From Verrucomicrobia bacterium UBA3761 (GTDB lineage: Bacteria > Verrucomicrobiota > Kiritimatiellia > RFP12 > UBA1067), in assembly GCA_002371135.1 (NCBI GenBank), contig DFGB01000051.1, positions 1 to 31,357 of the forward strand: 31,357 nt of DNA, written 5' to 3'. Below are positions 13,465 through 21,303 of this stretch, one piece after another. The position numbers and the translations under genes are program-made. The first letter of the stretch is position 1, and every line of letters begins with the position of its first letter. Under the pieces are notes generated by a model that worked only from the letters and a program-made list of their open reading frames with translations, did no database searches and had not been told where the DNA came from.

Positions 13465-15132
13465 ATGACGGCACAAAAGAAACTAGTCACCCGTCTCGTA
13501 GGGGCGGTGATTGTCGCCTTCGCCGCGTCGCAGGTGCTTACATGGATGCTTCACAGCCGCATCACCCAGCGTGAGATGCTCAGGGTTTTCGACCGTGCCT
13601 TCGACGACATCGCGGTCGGCATACGCGAGAGGGTGGACGCGCGCATGCTGCGCCAGGCGATGGTCGCGCGAGACCGCATCTACGAGATGCGCAAGGAGGC
13701 GTGGTGGAACGACCCGGACGAGTCGAGCCGCCGTTTGCGGGCGCTTGCCGACGAGTTGGCCGTCGACGAGGTGTGCGTCGCCGACGAGAAAGGATTGCTC
13801 ACCCACAGTGCGCGCCGCGAGGAAGTCGGGGCGCTAGACTTTTGCAAAACGGAGGGGCAGGCGCGGGAATTCGCGAAGCTGCTTGACACGGACTACGAAC
13901 TCGCCCAGCCGCTGCTCCCGAATTCGCTGCGCGGCGACATGGTGAAATACGTGGGCGTGTGGTTCCCCGAAGGCGGTTTCGTGCAAGTCGGCGGGCGCGG
14001 CCAGTGTGTCGCCAACCTTTCCCGCACCGCCGTCACCGGTCTCACGCACGGCCGCCACGTGAGCGGCGACGACGGCGGCATCGTAATCACAACCGCAAAC
14101 GGCACGATTATTTCGCATCCGGACGCGACGTATGAAGGCGGGCAATGGCAAGAACCCGGACCGGACATGTTCTGCGCCAAGCGCGTAATAGAGGGCTTCC
14201 CCGTCTATATCACCGTTCCACGCCGGACCGCGATAGTCGAGCGGCGCGTACTTGTCGCGACAGGCGCGTTCCTGAACGCGGTCGCCCTCATTCTCGCCGC
14301 ATTCCTCGTCGGGTTTGTGATCGCGCGCTATGTCCGCTCGCAGCTCTCCGCGCAACATGCAAAGGAGCTGAGTCTCGCCACAGACATTCAGGAGAATGCG
14401 ATTCCGCGTACGTTCCCGCCGTTCCCGGACGAAACGCGAATCGACATATTCGGCGACATGCTAACTGCCAAGGAGGTCGGCGGCGATTTTTACGACTTCT
14501 ACTTCACAGGCCCCAGGAACGTCACGTTCCTTGTCGCCGATGTCAGCGGCAAAGGCGTAGGCGCAGCGCTTTTCATGATGCGCGCCAAGACGACAATCAA
14601 GAGCATTGCCCAGACCGGCAAACCCGTCGGCGAGGTCGTCCGCGAAGCGAACGACGCGCTTAGCCGCGACAACGGCGCGAACATGTTCGTCACCGCATGG
14701 ATCGGCCAGCTCGATCTTGCAACAGGCGTTGTCACTTGCGTCAACGCCGGCCACACTCCGCCGGTTTTAATGCGTCGCGGCAATGATGAATATATCAAGG
14801 GCGCGTCTGGTCTGCCGCTTGGTGCGATGGAAGGCGTGTCATATAGAAGCAGCGAATTGCGTCTCGAACCGGGCGACTCTATATATCTCTATACCGACGG
14901 TATCACGGAACAGTGCGACGCATCGGGCGAACTCTTTGGCGAAAAACGTCTCCTTGACGCCGTGAAGACAGTGCCGTGCGTGTTCACGCAGGACCGCCGC
15001 TCGCCGCTCCCCGCCGCGATCCTCCAGCGCGTGCGTTCCTTCGCCGCCGGCGTCGAACAGGCCGACGACTGCACGCAATTGGTTGTACAGTGGAAAAATC
15101 CCAAGTCCCAAGTCCAAAGTCCCAGGTCCTGA
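13465..15132 (+). CDS. Membrane sensor phosphatase, SpoIIE/RsbU-type PP2C
   Basis: 555 residues. TM1 is near residues 8-29 (LVTRLVGAVIVAFAASQVLTW), then about 230 extracytoplasmic residues with a sensor-like (dCache-like) character, including VKYVGVWFPEGGFVQVGG and TTANGTIISHPD. TM2 is near 262-290 and a cytoplasmic SpoIIE-type PP2C domain spans about 315-545. Metal-site motifs are present: EVGGDFYDF, VADVSGKGVGAALFM, CVNAGHTPP, YLYTDGITE and QADDCTQLVV. Such enzymes dephosphorylate anti-anti-sigma (STAS) proteins in partner-switching pathways; no STAS or anti-sigma gene is in the window. The only partner is the solute-binding protein 1 base upstream. The last residues (KNPKSQVQSPRS) and the TGA come from the repeat element at 15097. 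Confidence 0.9.
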   Translation: MTAQKKLVTRLVGAVIVAFAASQVLTWMLHSRITQREMLRVFDRAFDDIAVGIRERVDARMLRQAMVARDRIYEMRKEAWWNDPDESSRRLRALADELAVDEVCVADEKGLLTHSARREEVGALDFCKTEGQAREFAKLLDTDYELAQPLLPNSLRGDMVKYVGVWFPEGGFVQVGGRGQCVANLSRTAVTGLTHGRHVSGDDGGIVITTANGTIISHPDATYEGGQWQEPGPDMFCAKRVIEGFPVYITVPRRTAIVERRVLVATGAFLNAVALILAAFLVGFVIARYVRSQLSAQHAKELSLATDIQENAIPRTFPPFPDETRIDIFGDMLTAKEVGGDFYDFYFTGPRNVTFLVADVSGKGVGAALFMMRAKTTIKSIAQTGKPVGEVVREANDALSRDNGANMFVTAWIGQLDLATGVVTCVNAGHTPPVLMRRGNDEYIKGASGLPLGAMEGVSYRSSELRLEPGDSIYLYTDGITEQCDASGELFGEKRLLDAVKTVPCVFTQDRRSPLPAAILQRVRSFAAGVEQADDCTQLVVQWKNPKSQVQSPRS

Positions 15133-15215
15133 GTCTCCTGGTGCGACAAGATGAATCTCTCAAATCGCGCTTCCACGTTCGCGAATATTGGGTTCTGGAC
15201 TTAGGAGATTCCCAC
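15097..15215 (+). repeat. AAGTCC/GAGTCC inverted-arm repeat element, copy B
   Basis: The left arm (15097-15133) has repeated words AAGTCC, AAGTCC, AAAGTCC, AGGTCCTGAGTC. The right arm (15191-15213) is a decayed complement (TCTGGACTTAGGAGATTCCCA). The body at 15134-15181 is 42 of 48 identical by eye to 4523-4570. The left arm lies inside the 3' end of the phosphatase gene and supplies its TGA, in the same TCC-TGA-GTC context as at the AraC gene. It separates the phosphatase from the flippase gene. Confidence 0.82.
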
Positions 15216-15232
15216 ATTTATATCGATATTCG

Positions 15233-16765
15233 ATGAAACTCGACTTTGCCAGAAATGTCAAGCGCAATATCGTCGCCAACGGCATATCCAGCATGACGCG
15301 GCTTGTGTTCCCGTTTCTCAACCGCACGCTTTTCCTGTGGTTGCTTGGACCGGAATATCTTGGCCTCAATGGACTTTTCGGCTCGATTCTCGGCGTGCTG
15401 ATGCTGGCCGAGCTAGGCTTCGGGAAGGCGGTTGTCTGCTCGATGTACGAACTCGTCGCGAAAGACGACCGCGAGCTCCTCTGCTCTTATTTGAAGTTCT
15501 ACCGGACTGTCTACCGCTGGGTTGGCGTTGTCATTTTCTCCGTCGGTCTTTGCCTGCTGCCGTTTCTCGGGCGGCTTGTCCATGGCAACGTGCCGCATGA
15601 TATAGATCTTCATATTCTCTATCTCATCCATCTTGTCAACACGTCTGCGAGTTATTTCCTTTTCGCATATCGAGGCGTGACGCTTGGCGCATATCATCGC
15701 AACGATGTCGTGACAAACATCGGTACGGCGATCTCGTTCATCCAATACGTTGCAACGTTCGCAATCCTTGCCATGACGCGCAATTATTACCATTATATCA
15801 TTGCAACGGTGTTCTTTACATTGCTGCAGAACGTACTCCTCGTCAAGGCCTCTCGCCGTCTTTTCCCGGAGATAGAGCCGCGCGGCGACATTCCCGACGC
15901 CCATCGCAGGAAATTGCTCTCGGACGTCAAATCGATTTTCATGCACAAGATCGGCGGCGTCGTGCTGAACTCGGCCGACAACCTCGTCATATCCGCCTCG
16001 CTGGGGCTTGTCGCCGTGGCGGCCTACGGCAACTACTACTACGTCATCACGGCGGTTGGCGGCATCGTCGCTTCTGTATACAGCTCCATGACGGGCGGCT
16101 TCGGCAACAAGATCTACACGGAGACCAAGGAGACTAATTTCGCGATTTTCATGAAAATGAACCGCCTCACGATGATCGTCGTCGTGTGGTGCGCCGCAAT
16201 GGTCATGGCGCTATACCAGCCTTTCATTGCAATCTGGACCAAGAGCGATCCATCGCTCATGCGCCATATTCTCACGCCTGTTCTGATGACGGTTTTCTTT
16301 TTCGTCATCCAGTCCCGCCAGACTCTTCTGACGTTCAAGGCCGCCGCCGGGTTGTGGAAGCAGGATAGATGGAAACCCATCGTTTCCGCCGCGGTCAATC
16401 TTTCGCTGAATATCGCGCTCGTCAACCTCCTGCCTCATGGATACAAACTCGACGGCGTTATATTCTCCACAATCGCGGCGCTGACCTGCATCGACATGCC
16501 ATGGGAGACGCGCGTGGTCTTTACCGACTTCTTCGGCAAGACGGAGGCCCGCAAATATCTGCTCTCGCAGGCACAGTTCGCCATCGCGACCGTAACGTTC
16601 TGCATCGCCGTATGGGCGGCAGTGCGTTTTGTTGGCTCGGAAGGGGTCGCCGGGCTCGCCGCCAAGGCGGCGGTCGCGGCTGTCGTCGCCACCATGCTTG
16701 TATTCTCTTTCTACCGGCGCGATGCGCTTGCAATCCTTTATAAATTCACGGGAAAGGGGAGGTGA
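15233..16765 (+). CDS. Wzx-type polysaccharide/lipid-linked oligosaccharide flippase
   Basis: 510 residues, almost wholly made of apolar helices (about 12-14), in the MATE-like polysaccharide biosynthesis/flippase superfamily. Recognisable segments are ARNVKRNIVANGISSMTRLV and LGPEYLGLNGLFGSILGVLML at the N-terminus and DNLVISASLGLVAVAAYGNYYYV in the middle. It would move undecaprenyl-linked glycan units across the inner membrane. Start ATG 15233 gives the usual short cytoplasmic KLDFARN lead; no near Shine-Dalgarno sequence. The stop is 3 bases before the Stealth gene, so the two form a pair for a surface glycan. Confidence 0.88.
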   Translation: MKLDFARNVKRNIVANGISSMTRLVFPFLNRTLFLWLLGPEYLGLNGLFGSILGVLMLAELGFGKAVVCSMYELVAKDDRELLCSYLKFYRTVYRWVGVVIFSVGLCLLPFLGRLVHGNVPHDIDLHILYLIHLVNTSASYFLFAYRGVTLGAYHRNDVVTNIGTAISFIQYVATFAILAMTRNYYHYIIATVFFTLLQNVLLVKASRRLFPEIEPRGDIPDAHRRKLLSDVKSIFMHKIGGVVLNSADNLVISASLGLVAVAAYGNYYYVITAVGGIVASVYSSMTGGFGNKIYTETKETNFAIFMKMNRLTMIVVVWCAAMVMALYQPFIAIWTKSDPSLMRHILTPVLMTVFFFVIQSRQTLLTFKAAAGLWKQDRWKPIVSAAVNLSLNIALVNLLPHGYKLDGVIFSTIAALTCIDMPWETRVVFTDFFGKTEARKYLLSQAQFAIATVTFCIAVWAAVRFVGSEGVAGLAAKAAVAAVVATMLVFSFYRRDALAILYKFTGKGR

Positions 16766-16768
16766 CGC

Positions 16769-17785
16769 ATGGAAAATATCGATTTTGTCTTGCCATGGGT
16801 GGACGGCGCGGACAAGGAATGGCTGGCTCTCAAGCGCAAGTATGAAGGCTCCCCGTCGAGCGGCGACGCAGATGCAAACGCGGACATCCACTACCGCGAT
16901 TACGGGCTGTTGCGATATTGGTTTCGCGCCGTCGAAAGATTTGCTCCGTGGGTGAATCGTGTCTTTTTCGTGACATGCGGGCAGAGGCCGGAATGGCTGA
17001 ACCCGGAATGCCCTCGCTTGCGCCTTGTCGATCACAAGGAGTACATCCCCGCCGATCATCTCCCGACGTTCCATTCAAACACGATCGAACTCAACCTGCA
17101 CCGCCTCACGGATCTTTCCGAACATTTCGTCCTCTTCAACGATGATATTTTCCTGTTGCGCGAAGTCGAGCCGGACTTTTTCTTCAAGGGCGGCAAGCCT
17201 GTCCTTGATTGCAATCTGGCGATTCCCGACTGGCTTGGATGCAGCAATACGAGCCACATGGTGCTCAACAATTGCGGCATTCTCAAACGCAGTCTCGATG
17301 TAGAGGCATTGATCTGGAAAAACATTTTCAAATTCATGGACGTCCGCTCGCTCGGTTTCGCCCGGGCCGCAAAGAACCTCGCTTCGTTCGCCGTCAATCG
17401 CACTTACATTCCCGGTACGTTCGGGCACTTGGCATGTCCGCACTTGAAATCCACTTTCGAGGAAATATGGCAAGTGCAGCCGCGCATAATGGAAAAGACG
17501 TCCCAAAGCCGTTTTCGCACCGATTGTTGCGTCAACCATTGGCTTGCGCTCGCATGGAACATGGTCTGCGGGCGCTTTGCGCCGGCGAACAACAGGCGTC
17601 TGGGCAAATTTATATCGCTAGGCGAGGATACGCTCGATTGCGCATACGCGACGATCGAGAACCAGTCGGCGCCAGTCATTTGCATCAACGACAAGGCGTC
17701 CGATTCTGATTTGAATCTATGCTTTTCGAGGCTTTCAGCCGCGTTCGAGAAAATCCTGCCGGAAAAGTGTTCATTCGAAAAATGA
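16769..17785 (+). CDS. Stealth-family sugar-1-phosphate transferase (capsule synthesis)
   Basis: 338 residues. Conserved region 1 is IDFVLPWVDGADKEWL at residues 4-19, and region 2 is HSNTIELNLHRL with VLFNDDIFLLREV. Region 3 is SHMVLNNCGILKR and region 4 is the C-terminal NRRLGKFISLGED part. Stealth proteins transfer hexose-1-phosphate, building phosphodiester-linked capsular or exopolysaccharides like those of Neisseria SacB. Strong ribosome binding site GGGGAGGTGA at 16756-16765, overlapping the flippase stop. It acts in the cytoplasm on the same glycan the flippase exports. Confidence 0.92.
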   Translation: MENIDFVLPWVDGADKEWLALKRKYEGSPSSGDADANADIHYRDYGLLRYWFRAVERFAPWVNRVFFVTCGQRPEWLNPECPRLRLVDHKEYIPADHLPTFHSNTIELNLHRLTDLSEHFVLFNDDIFLLREVEPDFFFKGGKPVLDCNLAIPDWLGCSNTSHMVLNNCGILKRSLDVEALIWKNIFKFMDVRSLGFARAAKNLASFAVNRTYIPGTFGHLACPHLKSTFEEIWQVQPRIMEKTSQSRFRTDCCVNHWLALAWNMVCGRFAPANNRRLGKFISLGEDTLDCAYATIENQSAPVICINDKASDSDLNLCFSRLSAAFEKILPEKCSFEK

Positions 17786-17787
17786 AC
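17769..17787. terminator. Short hairpin between convergent genes
   Basis: GTTCATT (17769-17775), loop CGAAA, AATGAAC (17781-17787): a perfect 7-bp stem overlapping the Stealth stop codon and lying 4 bases from the end of the minus-strand glycosyltransferase. It is AT-rich, with no clear U-tract on either side, so terminator function is weakly supported. Confidence 0.35.
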
Positions 17788-17791
17788 GGTC

Positions 17792-18853
17792 TTACGCACC
17801 GATTCCCATTCGTTTGAAATAAAAGAGCGCAAAAAACTTTTCGACACTGGGTCTTGCGAATGGAAATGCCAGAAATGCGCGAATGAGGGCAAACGCGATT
17901 TTATCGACTGCCCGCCCGTTGTGCATCAGCTTTGAGGCATTGGCGAAGCCGTTTTCAAACATCATCCTGAGCGTTTTGACGCGCTCGAACCGTGGAACGT
18001 GTTTGACGCAACGCGGGTTGAACCACTTAAACAATATTTTTTCAAGCCATGCCTTCGCCCACAGTCTGGACAATTCAGGTTTGAACGAGCATTCCTCCGA
18101 TACCTTCGCAGAAAACTCGAAATGCGAACGAAAAACCGCGGCAAAAGAATAGAGCGAGGAGACGTAGGCTTTGGCATCTGTCGTAATCGAGCCGGCGCGT
18201 TTGCGGTAGATGTAGAACGCCTCGTGCAAAGGGATGACGCAACGAGCCTGATAAAGTGCGCGCAATGTGAATTCACTATCCTCATACTGCAGCCCGGGGA
18301 CGCATTTCAAGGCCGCATTCCTCAGATATGCGAGGGAATAGATGCTGAGCTGCCGCATCGGGCATCGCGATCTGCCGCCACGATACGTCATGATAGTTGC
18401 ATCGACGCCGTCGAGTTCATCGCTGAAATCGCTTGGATAATTGTCGCGAATCGTTTCCTTGGAACCTGCGAGTTCGTCGATCTGCTTTATGGCGCAGGGG
18501 TATATGTCCGAACCGGGCCTGGCGGCGATTTTATCGTGCAGCCGTTGCAAAGAACCCTCGGCGATCTTATCGTCGCCGTCGAGGCAAATCATGTATTGGC
18601 CGAGCCCTTCGTCCGTGCAGACATTGTGTGCGACGGAGGGCGAGCCGCTGCGAGGGCCTGCGAACACGCGGATCCTCGGCTCTCTCGCCGCATACTCGCG
18701 CACGATAGCTTCCGTGTCGTCGCCCGAAGTTTCCACATACGCGACAATCTCCCAGTCGCGGAATGACTGGGAGACGACTGAATCGAAGCATTCGCGAACG
18801 TATTTGGCTACGTCGCAACACGGCACGGCTATCGAAAAGAAGGGCGATGACAT
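17792..18853 (-). CDS. Family 2 glycosyltransferase
   Basis: 353 residues from ATG 18853 (GAGG upstream on the minus strand; an in-frame Met 7 codons earlier is possible but overlaps the preceding gene). GT-A fold signature: FFSIAVPCCDVAKYVRECFDS, then VAYVETSGDDTEAIVREYA, and the metal-binding ICLDGDDKI. QYEDSEFTLRALYQA is the acceptor-side ED motif of GT2 enzymes. It adds one sugar from a nucleotide donor to the growing surface glycan; the sugar cannot be told from sequence. Its start lies 1 base after the stop of the next minus-strand gene, so they are one transcript. It converges with the Stealth gene. Confidence 0.9.
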   Translation of the reverse strand: MSSPFFSIAVPCCDVAKYVRECFDSVVSQSFRDWEIVAYVETSGDDTEAIVREYAAREPRIRVFAGPRSGSPSVAHNVCTDEGLGQYMICLDGDDKIAEGSLQRLHDKIAARPGSDIYPCAIKQIDELAGSKETIRDNYPSDFSDELDGVDATIMTYRGGRSRCPMRQLSIYSLAYLRNAALKCVPGLQYEDSEFTLRALYQARCVIPLHEAFYIYRKRAGSITTDAKAYVSSLYSFAAVFRSHFEFSAKVSEECSFKPELSRLWAKAWLEKILFKWFNPRCVKHVPRFERVKTLRMMFENGFANASKLMHNGRAVDKIAFALIRAFLAFPFARPSVEKFFALFYFKRMGIGA

Positions 18854-18854
18854 T

Positions 18855-19796
18855 TCAACCTCGCAGCTTTGCAAGCATTCTGCGCTTTAGTTTGATCCCT
18901 CGCCACACCCAGGGCGCCACGGGGGCGATCGCGCGCCAGAACCGCCATAGTCCTGGACGCAATGCGCCTGGCAATTCGCTTTCGGTCACGATTCCTTTCT
19001 CAAGAAGCCACGCGACGGTCTTGGATACGATATCGCGCCACTTGAGAGAATACGAGTTCCACATCTGCCATGGCTTGGGATTGTATGCAAAATGGGCGAA
19101 ATAGCGCGTTTTATCCGCGCTCCCGTTGGCCTTGTAATTCTCTGCGATTCTCGGTGCGGATGGAAGAAAGCATAATAGGCTCCCCAATACGCTCTCGTCG
19201 GTCTGGTAGTACGGCGAGCCTTTCTTCATGATAATCTCGACATCGCCCGGGAGGACTTCTTCCATCTGCCGCGTCCAGGCATTGAGAAAGTCGCGCCACT
19301 TGGTGTGGATTACGATAAACGGCGCATTGACTCGCGTTTCGTATCTCGATTTGTCGTTGGCTTCGCCGCAGATGCGTTCGACGTCGCGCTTCCAGACTGC
19401 CAAATTCGCTTGAGTGAAATCCGGCGGAACGGATGAGTATTTGCGGATTGCAATTTCATCTTCGTTTTCGCCCTTGAGCCATTCAGAGCAATCTCCGACG
19501 AATGCGCCGTCCGAATCCGCCCAGCACACCCAAGGCGTCTTGACGTCTTCGCAAGTCATCAGCATTGGTTTCTGGCATGCGACGCAACGACGGTCTTTGG
19601 CGAGTTCGCGAATTATGACGCCGCCGAGCGACAGTATGCGGCGTTTCTGCTCGTCAGTCCAGTCCATCGTGCCGACGACGACTGGATGGCGCATGCCGTT
19701 CATGCGCATGCTGGCGACAAGCAGCAACGAACCCCAGGCGAAAGCCCGGTCGCCGGCCGTGACGATTGTCGTTTCGATTTCACCAACAGTATTCAT
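18855..19796 (-). CDS. Putative glycosyltransferase
   Basis: 313 residues from ATG 19796; a TTG start at 19823 would add 9 residues. The N-terminus TTIVTAGDRAFAWGSLLLVASM, a beta strand then a helix, and VCWADSDGAFVGDC with a D-S-D metal motif near residue 100 indicate a GT-A nucleotide-sugar transferase, loosely like GT8. The C-terminus is basic and aromatic (WRFWRAIAPVAPWVWRGIKLKRR), suggesting membrane-surface association. It is paired with the GT2 gene downstream. The tRNA at 19852-19928 ends only 55 bases upstream with no terminator between, so its promoter probably drives these genes. The exact donor and linkage are unknown. Confidence 0.7.
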   Translation of the reverse strand: MNTVGEIETTIVTAGDRAFAWGSLLLVASMRMNGMRHPVVVGTMDWTDEQKRRILSLGGVIIRELAKDRRCVACQKPMLMTCEDVKTPWVCWADSDGAFVGDCSEWLKGENEDEIAIRKYSSVPPDFTQANLAVWKRDVERICGEANDKSRYETRVNAPFIVIHTKWRDFLNAWTRQMEEVLPGDVEIIMKKGSPYYQTDESVLGSLLCFLPSAPRIAENYKANGSADKTRYFAHFAYNPKPWQMWNSYSLKWRDIVSKTVAWLLEKGIVTESELPGALRPGLWRFWRAIAPVAPWVWRGIKLKRRMLAKLRG

Positions 19797-19851
19797 GACG
19801 GGATTGCAGTCCAATTTTGCCAATCCAGATACATCGAGGAGGGGAGGAAAT

Positions 19852-19928
19852 TGGTGGACCCGGCGGGACTTGAACCCACGACCCGGAGATTATGAGTCAC
19901 CTGCTCTGACCGACTGAGCTACGGGTCC
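19852..19928 (-). tRNA. CAT-anticodon tRNA, probably tRNA-Ile2 (lysidine type) or elongator tRNA-Met
   Basis: Full cloverleaf on the minus strand. The acceptor is GGACCCG/CGGGTCC (perfect), the D-arm AGCTCAGTCGGTCAGAGC, the anticodon loop CTCATAA (CAT), and the T-arm carries GTTCAAGTC; CCA is encoded. AGCAGG before the anticodon and GGTCGTGGGTTCAAGTC after it resemble tRNA-Ile(CAT), in which C34 becomes lysidine. The anticodon stem GGTGA/TCTCC has one T-T mismatch in its middle. It lies between the RNase PH fusion gene (upstream) and two glycosyltransferase genes (downstream), all on minus. Confidence 0.92.
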
Positions 19929-19940
19929 GAAATTGCGCAT

Positions 19941-19969
19941 ATTATACCATATTCTTTCTCGTTCATCAA
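19941..19969 (-). promoter_or_regulatory. Promoter of the CAT-anticodon tRNA
   Basis: On the minus strand: TTGATG (19964-19969), 17-bp spacer, TATAAT (19941-19946) with extended TGG. The predicted start is about 6 bases before the tRNA. The 19-base core AATATGGTATAATATGCGC is identical to that of the tRNA-Arg promoter at 12651. Confidence 0.85.
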
Positions 19970-19987
19970 TAGGGAATCAGATAAATT

Positions 19988-21226
19988 TCAGCATCGGCAC
20001 GGTGCGGTCATTGCGAAGATGCGTTTGAGGCCTTTTCTGGCGAGAGCGCGCAAGTCGTCGAACGTTTCCTCGGAGAACGGCTCGCGTTCCGCCGTGCCCT
20101 GGATTTCCACATACCGCCCGTCGTCGGTCATGATTACGTTGAGGTCGACTTCTGCGGTGGAGTCGTGCGCGTAGTCGAGATCGAGGGTAGGTTTGCCGCC
20201 GCAGACGCCGACGGAGACGGCGGCGATTCGATGTCGAAGGGGGCTTTCGGCAAGTTCGCCGGTGACGATCATTTTGGCGATTGCATCTTCAAGGGCCAGC
20301 ATGCCGCCGGTGATAGATGCACAGCGCGTGCCGCCATCCGCCTGCAAAACGTCGCAATCTATGGTGATCGTCCGTTCGCCGAGCCTGTCTAGCGCGACTG
20401 CGGCGCGCAGGCTGCGGCCGATTAGACGCTGGATTTCGGTCGTCCGGCCGTCGAGTTTGAGCTTGGCGATATCGCGTTCCTTGCGTCCGTGGCCGGTCGA
20501 AGACGGCAGCATCGAATACTCGGCCGTGACCCATCCCTTGCCGGTTCCCTTCAGGAACGGCGGAACCTTGCTTTCAACGCTCGCCGTGCAGAGCACCCAC
20601 GTATCGCCCCATTTGACGAGCACGCTGCCGGCGGCGTGCTTCGTAAAATCGCGGATGAACTCGATTGGGCGCAACTGGTCGCATTTCCTTGACGACGCTT
20701 TCTTCATATTCTCGTTTCCTTTTATTCCAAATGGACATTGGGCGGCAATGAGCCTGGCAATGTATTCTCTGGCGGCGGCTTCCAGGCCGGGCGCTTTCGA
20801 TTCACGCGATCCGGCGACGTTCAGCACTATGGCGCCGCCATGCTTTCTCGCTACGGCCTCCAGCCATTTGAAGACGGCGTAGCGGTTGCCTTCCTTCGCA
20901 GGGGAGGCGGGGTTGTCGACGAAAACCGGCTTTTTGATATTCATGCAATACTGGCGCGTCCGCTGCGTACCGCCCTCCAGAGCGTCTGAAAACGAGAGAA
21001 TAAGCGTCGCGTCCGAGTGCTCGACGTTCCACTTGGTGCGAAAGCGGTAGTTGGCAGTTTCGGCCTCGGCAAGGGCCTTGAACCTGGCGGGAATGCGTCC
21101 GTCTTCCGCCAGGCGTCCCAGCGGCACGAGCCCCCCGTAGGGGAAACCCGCCTTCAGCGCCGCTTCGAGCGCTCCCCTGTCGGCGCCGGTCTGTCCGCCG
21201 GATATTATTTTCGCTATTGTAGCCAT
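19988..21226 (-). CDS. rph: Fusion: SLOG/YpsA-like (putative molybdenum carrier family) domain + RNase PH
   Basis: 412 residues. Residues 1-165 are the SLOG-fold family annotated as putative molybdenum carrier: IISGGQTGADRGALEAAL, GRLAEDGRIPARF, WNVEHSDATLILSF and GGTQRT; it probably binds a nucleotide. Residues 174-412 are complete RNase PH, the phosphorolytic 3' exonuclease that trims tRNA precursors: QLRPIEF, WGDTWVLCTASVE, TAEYSMLPSSTGHGRKERD and DVLQADGGTRCASITGG. The domains are in one uninterrupted frame, but the Met at residue 174 (20707) has AAAGGA about 9 bases upstream, so free RNase PH could also be made. Start ATG 21226 has no Shine-Dalgarno sequence and lies 8 bases after a -10 box. 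A tRNA gene follows 60 bases downstream on the same strand. Confidence 0.9.
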   Translation of the reverse strand: MATIAKIISGGQTGADRGALEAALKAGFPYGGLVPLGRLAEDGRIPARFKALAEAETANYRFRTKWNVEHSDATLILSFSDALEGGTQRTRQYCMNIKKPVFVDNPASPAKEGNRYAVFKWLEAVARKHGGAIVLNVAGSRESKAPGLEAAAREYIARLIAAQCPFGIKGNENMKKASSRKCDQLRPIEFIRDFTKHAAGSVLVKWGDTWVLCTASVESKVPPFLKGTGKGWVTAEYSMLPSSTGHGRKERDIAKLKLDGRTTEIQRLIGRSLRAAVALDRLGERTITIDCDVLQADGGTRCASITGGMLALEDAIAKMIVTGELAESPLRHRIAAVSVGVCGGKPTLDLDYAHDSTAEVDLNVIMTDDGRYVEIQGTAEREPFSEETFDDLRALARKGLKRIFAMTAPCRC

Positions 21227-21234
21227 TCGAGAGT

Positions 21235-21263
21235 ATTTTAGCGAATTTCCGGCGGTTTGGCAA
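21235..21263 (-). promoter_or_regulatory. Promoter of the SLOG-RNase PH gene, leaderless start
   Basis: Minus strand: TTGCCA (21258-21263), exactly 17 bp, TAAAAT (21235-21240), then 8 bases to the ATG at 21226. As at 4681, the predicted start of transcription coincides with the start codon, and no Shine-Dalgarno sequence is present. Confidence 0.65.
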
Positions 21264-21303
21264 TGGGGGAGTTTGAACTTTTTTGCAATCTCCGGCGTCT
21301 CAA

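Noticed and set aside
17999..18766. 255-codon plus-strand frame opposite the GT2 gene
   Set aside because: The minus strand has full GT2 motifs and the plus frame reads as low-similarity basic peptide.
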